A stretch of 64,000 nt of DNA from Bimuria novae-zelandiae CBS 107.79 (Eukaryota > Ascomycota > Dothideomycetes > Pleosporales > Didymosphaeriaceae): contig ML976657.1 of NCBI GenBank assembly GCA_010015655.1, forward strand, positions 1,489,654 through 1,553,653. Direction: 5' to 3'. The position numbers and the translations under genes were made by a program. The notes under the pieces are model-generated. The model saw nothing but the letters and a program-made list of their open reading frames with translations, was not told the origin of the DNA and did not search any database. Each line of letters opens with the position of its first letter. Positions within the stretch are counted from its first letter, which is position 1. Below, piece after piece: positions 56,901-64,000 of the stretch.

Positions 56901-59600
56901 TTTCACTATACTATTCGTGCTAAAGAAGGATAAATAATTTAATTATGTATAAACGTCTAATAAATAAATGATAAAATAATAAAAAAACAAACACTTTTTA
57001 CTACTAATAATAGAGTTTATAGATTGACTTTAAGGAGCTAAGTAGCTTATAAAATTTAATATACAAGACAGATTATATTAGATACGTATAGCTAAAGGAC
57101 TTGAATAGATAATAGTATTTTAAATATAATATAAACTATTTAAATTCACGATCATGCCTATAGGGCTAACGAACGCCCTAGCCACGTTTTAGGTAGTAGT
57201 AAATAAGGCATTGCACGAATACCTAGATGAATTCTGTATAGTATATCTAGACAATATCCTAATATATTCGAGAGGCACGCTTAAGGAGTATATATAGCAC
57301 GTATAAAAGGTGCTAGCCAAAATAAAGAAATATAGACTACTCCTATACCTAAACAAGTGTAAATTCTACATAATAAAAATAGAATATCTTAGATTTATAA
57401 TCTTAAGGAAAGGCGTTAAAATAGGCCTAAAAATATTTATAGTATAAGAATTGTTATAACTTAAGTTAGTAAACGACGTTTAATCCTTCCTAAAATTTAT
57501 TAATTTCTACTAAAAGTTTATTAAGGACTACACTAAGGTCACGGCACCTTTAATAGAGATTACTAAAAAGAAGTAAGGTTTAAGTACAAAAAAATAGTAA
57601 AAAGCGTTTTTTCTTAGCACCCCTTCTATAAATGCATAACCTAGAGAAATATATAAGGGTTAAAATAGATATATTATACTACGCACTAGAAGCGGTCCTC
57701 TTATAGTAGTGTAATAATAGAAAATAGAGACTAGTGGGCTTCTATTCTAAGAAGTTCTTAGGAGCAGAACTTAATTACAACGTTTATAATAAGGAGCTAC
57801 TAAAAATAGTAGACGCCTTTAAATAATAAGAAGCCTAACTCACGAGAGCGCGCTTTAAGGTAGAGATATAAATAGATTACTAAAACCTTACTAGCTTTAT
57901 ATTAATAAAGAAGCTTAATAAATAATAAGCATAATAAGTAGAGTTCTTGGCGAACTTTAACTTTACTATATACTATTAATTAGGAATACTTAATAACGCA
58001 GTGGACGCCTTAAGTAGAAAATTAAATTTTATAAAAGATAAACCTAACCTGTATAACGCAGTGCTACTCGCAGGGAATAATAAGATAATTAAATATAACT
58101 AGCTAAAAATTAAGATTTACGTGGCTAGCCTATATTATACAGGACTAATAGTACACGATTTTTAAAATTATGGCCAACTCACCACCAAACAGCGAGAAGA
58201 GTACGACCTTTTTTATAATAAACTTAACGAAACGCGCCAAGAGTACTAATATAAGATTATTATAAAACTAGGCTATGAAAAAGCCTTAATTAGAAAATTA
58301 TATAAATTATAAGAATAAGAATATCTAATATTAAAAAAATAATACGCTAGATCGCGAACAAATATACTAACTTTAAACTTAAGTAGGTGGTAACTAAGGT
58401 TATAAGTAACTTTTTAGCATGCTATAAGAATAAGCTAAAGGGATATAAGCCTTATAGACTATCATAACTATTATAAGTAGCTAAACGGCCCTAGTAGAGT
58501 GTAATAATAGACTTTATAGTAAAACTCCTAAAATTACTATAGCTAGGAATAAGGCAGATATGTAATATTATTATAGTAATAATAGACTGCCTAACTAAGA
58601 TAGCTAAGTTTAGACCTATAGAAAAGTCTATAACGGCAGAAGAACTAGCTTATAAGGTGGATAACGTAGTGTCTATAAAACACAGACTTCTAAAGGAATT
58701 TATTATAGATAAAGATAAGCTCTTTACGTCTAAGTAATAAGATACTTTTATAGTAGCTCTAGGTATTAAGTAAAAGCTCTTAACAAGTTTCTACCCCTAG
58801 ACTAACAGACAAACGGAACGTACGAATTAAACTTTAAAATAGTACTTATAATTCTACGTTAATAAATAATAAGATAATTAGGCAGAGCTACTACTAATAG
58901 TATAACTAGTATATAATAGCATAAGGTTAGGCACGACAAGGTACTTACCACGCTATATAAACTATAGATATAAGCTAATTATTATTAAGGTCTAAGAAAT
59001 ATAGAAAGTATTTTTACTAAAGCCTAAGATAAGGCTTAAAAGATAAGGGAACTTTATAAAGTCTTATAAAAATAAATTACTTAAAGAGCTCTTAAGACAT
59101 CTAAGAATGCGAATAAATAAAGGACTAAAGAATTAACCTTTAAAAAAAGGGATAAAATTTTCCTATTATAAAAGAATTTAAAGATAAAACGACTTAGTGA
59201 AAAACTACATTACCTCTAAATAGGCCCTTTTAAAGTACAAGAAACTAAGGGCCCTGTTATAACTAAGTTACTTTCACTAAAGGGTACAAAAATATACCCT
59301 ACGTTTTATAAATTACTTTTAAAACTAGCTTTACTAGACGCTCTAGTTAAGTCCTAGTTAGATCTAGAAGATAATAAGTATAAGGTTAAAGAAATTAAGA
59401 ACCTAAAAGAGATTTAAGATTAGCTTAAATACTTAGTTAAATAGAAAAGATAGCTAGAACAATATAATACTTAAAAACTAAAGAAAAATCTTATAAACTA
59501 TAGGAAATTAGTAATATATTACTACTGATAAAACCCTTAGATAGAAAATTAGCAAGAAAAAAAGAAAAAAAATTAAAGTTAAATAAAAAAGATTAGCCTA
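53959..59600 (+). pseudogene. Gypsy-2 gag-pol with chromodomain (RIP-degraded)
   Basis: Gag spans about 54000-55900. A protease-like region lies near 56140 (LIDPR at the D-S-G position). RT lies at about 56850-57450, with MPIGLTNALATFQ and the catalytic box YLDNILIYSR near 57243-57270 (YLDD with Asp-to-Asn). RNase H spans about 57640-58000, integrase about 58130-58950 (TERTNQTL near 58815), and a chromodomain 59355-59530 (YKVKEIKNLKE, LKYLVK). Most Gln/Trp codons are stops. Confidence 0.82.
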
Positions 59601-59609
59601 TAACTAGCT

Positions 59610-59960
59610 TATGTTAGCTTCTAGAAATGCGAGTTGGGACAGTTCGCGAGTATTAATAGTAACTATACTCTTTAGATCCTCTTTCCCCTTCTCTTTCTCT
59701 AAGGCTTCTATCGCGTTAGTAACACGAAGATTATGCTAAGTATAAGCATGCTCCTTCTCTTAACCGTTACTAGCTCCCGCTTAAGGCGGGCAGCTAGCTC
59801 TTTAGTATAAAGAAGCTCTAGACGCTTCTTACACTTTTCCTTTTAAATAAGCTCCTAATCTTTCTTAGGGATCTATAAGCTATATTTAGTATAAACTAAA
59901 ATATAATTAGCATACTACCTAAAGGCAGTATTTATAAAATAATATAACTTTAATTTTTAA
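59610..59960 (-). pseudogene. Antisense coiled-coil reading frame between Gypsy-2 pol and 3' LTR
   Basis: On the minus strand, blocks KEKCKKRLELLYTKELAARL, KRELVTV, RVTNAIEALEKEKGKEDLK and NTRELSQLAFLE give a charged, heptad-like protein with one frameshift and several TAG codons of the RIP type. Same position and orientation relative to pol and LTR as the frame at 25070-25490. Family not recognised. Confidence 0.45.
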
Positions 59961-60352
59961 TACTACTTATAACCTAACGCTATTTTAAACCCTAAAAACT
60001 TTATTAGATCCGCGCGAGCACGACGTTTTATAATAAAAAATAAAAAACTTTTAGTACAATTAGTAAGGTAAGAAAAATTAAAAGGAGGCTACAACCTCCC
60101 TTAAAAAGTAATAATACGTACTTTTATAAGAATTAAAACTAACACGCTAATAGTATAATAATATAATAAAATAAAATATTAAGATAATAGCTTTAACAGA
60201 GGGGATAGTGTTATAATTATAAGCCTTATAAAAATAATGGAACAAGATAATTACGCTAAGAGAGTTATTATTAGTAGAATCATTAAGGCGGAAGAATATA
60301 AGGAAGCGTAAGGTAGCTTAGGTTAGTAGTTACGTAATAAGGTCCTGTATAA

Positions 60353-60690
<338 letters not shown>

Positions 60691-60865
60691 TGTTATGAGG
60701 CTCTCACACCTTGTTCCGATCTGGGTTAGGGCAGTAAGGTATCGTGGCACTTTACAGATTATTTAGTAGTATAAGTTAATGCGACACTTAGCGCGAGGCT
60801 AGATAATTTAATCTTATAATAAAGTAAGATAACTATTAGTCTATATAAGAGAACGTACTCGCACA

Positions 60866-60867
<2 letters not shown>
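60691..60867 (-). repeat. LTR-S fragment, opposite strand
   Basis: Reverse complement of roughly the last 180 bp of the solo LTR at 28331-28775 (TGTTATGAGG here versus CATAACA there, then the shared block around CGCTAAGTGTCG). It starts exactly at an LTR terminus, interrupting the Gypsy-2 LTR, and is cut at 60868 by the tail of LINE-1. Confidence 0.85.

Positions 60868-60948
<81 letters not shown>
60868..60948. repeat. (GTA)27 microsatellite at the 3' end of LINE-1
   Basis: 81 bp of perfect repeat. On the LINE coding strand it reads (TAC)n, directly after the 3' untranslated region. Confidence 0.95.
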
Positions 60949-61207
60949 TTAATTAACGTCTAGGAACATAATGTTCTAGCCTCCCATGGGGCATGGAGAC
61001 GCGCCGAGCAACCATTTAGGGCTCGCTAAAGTGGTGAGGGCGTTTCTTGCTATGTAGCTATTGCTATCTCTTATAGTGGCTTATAAGAGTCCGCCCCCCT
61101 TCGTGCAGGGGCTAAATCCTTGTCTTCTTGCCTGTAGGCTGAGGTGTCAGGTTATATCTATTATACATATAAACTTATTCTATAGGGTTAACAAGCTCTA
61201 GTAGAAG

Positions 61208-64000
61208 TTAGAAATCTTTTGGCTCAAGTGCCTTCAGGTATTCCACGCCCTCCCTAGTGGTGCTTAGGGGGCACGCTGGCCGTTTCGGCCAGTAGCGGAA
61301 CTTTCGAACTAATCGTGGGCAGTGTACAATGTGGTTAGGCGCCAGGTCTGCTCTGCAGGGGCATTTAGTAACGGCGTCTTTATGCCTAAACTTCTTATAG
61401 TACCAGGCGTAGTGTCCGTGGCGGGTGCGCATGGACAGCAGCTTAGTAAGCGCTAGTTGTTAGAGGGTAAGCTCCTTTGGCTGTTTTGCAGGGCAGTAAG
61501 TGAGGTCCCACTATATATACCATTTTAACAACTTGGGCGAGCGGGCGCGCCACCAGTCCATCTTAGCGCTCCTAGTGTGGGCGCGGACGTCTAACTTAAG
61601 GCCTAAGACTATGGGCTTAGCTACCATGCCGTATAGAGGTTAAGGGGACTTTGCTACGTCGTTAGCCAGCTAATCTACTAAATTATTCCCTTCTATTTCG
61701 CAGTGACCTAGGGCCCACCAGACAGCGATGTTTAGGTTCTCTATTGTCTCCTGGCACCTGACGAACGCCTACTATAAGGAGGGGGACGAGTTGCCTCTTA
61801 TATACTATATAATAAAAGTACTATTAATGCACATGTATATGCGTCTTAGCTAATAGGCAGGCGTATTAAGTGTGTAGGCGAGTCCTCGCCACGCGCCAAT
61901 AGCTTTAGTATTAAAAATATAGGACCTAGGGTTAAGGGAGCTATTACCCTATAAGGTAAGGGCCTGCCCTTTATATACGGCGTAGCCATATATGACGTGC
62001 TTAACGCCATTAATCTATTATTTAGAGCTATCTAAGAAGATAATAATAGCGGTTAGCAAGAGGAGAGCCTACTACTCCTTAAAGTAACAGGCGGCGTCCT
62101 TCTTAGCCACTTAGCCTGTGGGGTCGATGCGGCTCCTGGGGGAGTAGTAGGGGGCGCGGAACTCCGGTCGGGGTACTAGGTTAAGAATCTATGCGAGTTA
62201 CTATACCGTTAAGCGGGCTCTCTATAGGAGGCCTGCGCCTTAGCCTCTTCTAACTATAAGTAGGAGGGTCCTAGCAGTAAGCGAGTGTTTATTATTAATT
62301 ATTAGTAAGTATGCCGCGAAGCAAAGCTTACATGTCTTAAGTACTATTACTACTAAGGGGAGTCCTGCGTCCCGGAAGACAGCGGTGGTAGGTGTGGTCT
62401 AATAGGCTAGTACAATAGCTCTATATACCTATATAAGGACTTTATTAAGTGCGTTAATGTGCCAGCCTAGTCAGGTGCTCACCTAAGCGCTTCTTAATTA
62501 GTATATAATTTTAGAGGGCTTTGTCCTGCCTCCGTACCAGGCCTTCGCGCCGTACAGGAGCCATAGGAGGACGCAGGCAATCACCGCCTTACGGAGGGAC
62601 CCTAGCGAGGGGCTGTGTTTAATCCGAGCTAGACTACGGATGTAATATGCGACTACTCTTGTCTTAGTAGCGCGGATTACGACGTAGGCCTTAGGTAAGC
62701 TTTTAGTTAAACTACACGCCTAGCTAGCGCAGGGCCTTGTTCTCACTCGTAGGGAGAATAGGGTGTATGGTAAAGTTCTTATTAATAATGCAGGGAGGGG
62801 CGTAGTCTCCTTTCTATCGTGTAAGGTAGATTATTTTAAGCTTGTCTAGTAAGAAAGCGATCTTATTATCTACGCTATATCTATTAATCTTATAAACGTC
62901 TTTAGCAAGTTGTTTAATATTAAGGTTAAGGCTGTAAGAGGCTTTGTATAGGCAGATATTGTTAGCATATCCGAATTATAGCGTGGTGTCCTAGAGGTGG
63001 AGTTCCGCCAGGTATCCCCCGCACTGTTAAAATCTGCCATAGGCGGACTTCTTGCTAGTGGCCAATCGGACGATAGCTCCGGTTCTGCATAAACACCAAG
63101 ATTTATAAAGTTTGGCTGTAGATTCTTATACAATCTATATTTTTACTCGTACTTAACTTAAATTACTTAATAATTAAGCTCTTAGTAGTGTTAATTAACT
63201 TAATTATTTGCAGTCGGCGGAGGTGCTCCTGCTAGCACTTAGGGCGTACTTTAGGCCTACACATAGGCAGTTGGCAGAGACTACACCCAAAGCGCGTACG
63301 CGGAGTACGCTGAGGAGGTCGAGGAGACTGTAAATTGCCTTGAACGTGACCTAGAGCTACCCTGGGAGGCTAAGACTTGTGCTAGCGTCGCCCACGCTCC
63401 GCACAAAGTATATAAGTCTTTGCCTATTTATACAGGTTTACGGAGCGATAGGAGCTCTCCTCAGCGACAATAACGTTGTCTAATCTCTTGCGCTTTACTC
63501 CTGCGTTGTAGAGACGCGTCCCGCGGTTAAAAAGCTGCTTAATAAGGTTATATAGGAACCTTTTATGGCCGCTCCTTTTAGCAGCGGTAGCGTTAGAGTA
63601 TAAGGATAGCCTGTACGCGTTATTAAGCGTTAGGTTAAGTAAAAAGTAGAGTAAAGGTTGCTAGGTACAACGCTTAACTTGCTAGGTTAAGTAATACGCC
63701 TTCGTTTGATTAAAGCGATTAACCTTAGTTTTGTAATAATTATAGTCGTTAATTATCTGCGGTATGCCTAGCAGCCTTACAGGCTTGTTGCTAAAGGCTT
63801 TTTTAAAGATCCCTTTGTTGTTTTGGCTCATTTTAGAGCGTCGGCGGAGCTTTATGATGACCTAAATCGCTGGTGGCGACTATCGTTAGCGTGCTAAGGC
63901 CATAGTGTTAAGACAACAAACTTACGCTCTGCGACGGTAGAGGCAAAAAGGATAACCTAATTGTCTCTCCACGCTGCCTGTAGGACTTCTCCGCTCTTTA
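61208..64000 (-). pseudogene. LINE-1 ORF2: reverse transcriptase, RNase H and C-terminal Cys/His motif (RIP-damaged, 5' truncated by window)
   Basis: RT about 62600-64000: the catalytic FGYADD box reads FGYANN at 62958-62975, both Asp changed to Asn by G-to-A. RNase H about 61600-62100: a TKAIGAWRGLAYTL block near 61880 and VWWALGHCEIEGNNLVD near 61690-61740, the last matching the WxxGHxxIxGNExAD signature. C-terminus 61208-61432: RTRHGHYAWYYKKF, then a CPCRADLAPNHIVHC motif, as in fungal Tad-clade LINEs. It would once have copied the element RNA by target-primed reverse transcription. Confidence 0.85.

Larger units (their letters stand above)
60868..64000 (-). mobile_element. LINE-1: Tad-like non-LTR retrotransposon, 3' part, inserted in LTR-S
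   Basis: Minus strand. From the right edge of the window the RT, RNase H and C-terminal Cys/His region run to a stop near 61208, then about 260 bp of 3' UTR and the (TAC)n tail. The 5' end lies beyond 64000. Moderate RIP. Confidence 0.85.

Overview
The window looks like a filamentous ascomycete chromosome (Pezizomycotina; the class cannot be fixed from sequence alone). It has short spliceosomal introns of about 46-62 nt, a fungal-type transcription factor, an NDR-type kinase, and two large AT-rich blocks. Those blocks are saturated with C-to-T/G-to-A changes at CpA/TpG while CpG survives, which is the signature of repeat-induced point mutation (RIP). Most Gln and Trp codons of the transposons have become stops.

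Layout. (1) 1-4.9 kb: the 3' end of a fungal transcription-factor gene, then about 4 kb with no gene I can support, except a 519-bp hAT derivative with a perfect 8-bp target duplication. (2) 4.9-45.3 kb: one continuous transposon nest with five levels, read from TIRs, LTRs and matching target-site duplications. A truncated pogo/Fot1 relic (Pogo-R) is followed by a nearly intact pogo element (Pogo-1) and by Pogo-2. Pogo-2 was split by Copia-1 (7600-32557); Copia-1 by Gypsy-1 (8674-26097), an LTR-S solo LTR and Pogo-4; Gypsy-1 by Copia-2 (9509-20104); Copia-2 by Copia-3 (10090-15907). Pogo-3 lies in the second half of Pogo-2 and is itself split by Copia-4 (33462-40790), which carries Pogo-5. Pogo-6 and Pogo-7 follow head to tail. 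Subtracting the insertions gives 5,230, 6,823, 4,773, 5,818 and 5,465 bp for Copia-1, Gypsy-1, Copia-2, Copia-3 and Copia-4, all normal lengths, which supports the reconstruction.

(3) 45.3-51.4 kb: a normal-composition gene island with two convergent genes. One encodes a RapZ C-terminal-domain protein. The other is an eight-exon NDR/LATS-type AGC kinase gene whose only in-frame stop is a RIP-type TGG-to-TAG change in the DWWSxG motif. (4) 51.4-64 kb: a second AT-rich nest made of a pogo relic (Pogo-8), a well-preserved pogo element (Pogo-9), a chromovirus (Gypsy-2), an LTR-S fragment, and a Tad-like LINE on the minus strand that ends in a (GTA)27 tract.

Most notable: the five-level nest; the RIP-type stop in the kinase gene; a duplicated core with about 17-bp period inside the TIRs of eight different pogo-type elements; an antisense coiled-coil reading frame downstream of the chromodomain in both gypsy elements; and sharply bounded patches inside the transposons that escaped RIP. 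I saw no CRISPR array, tRNA or rRNA. Element labels are local to this report.
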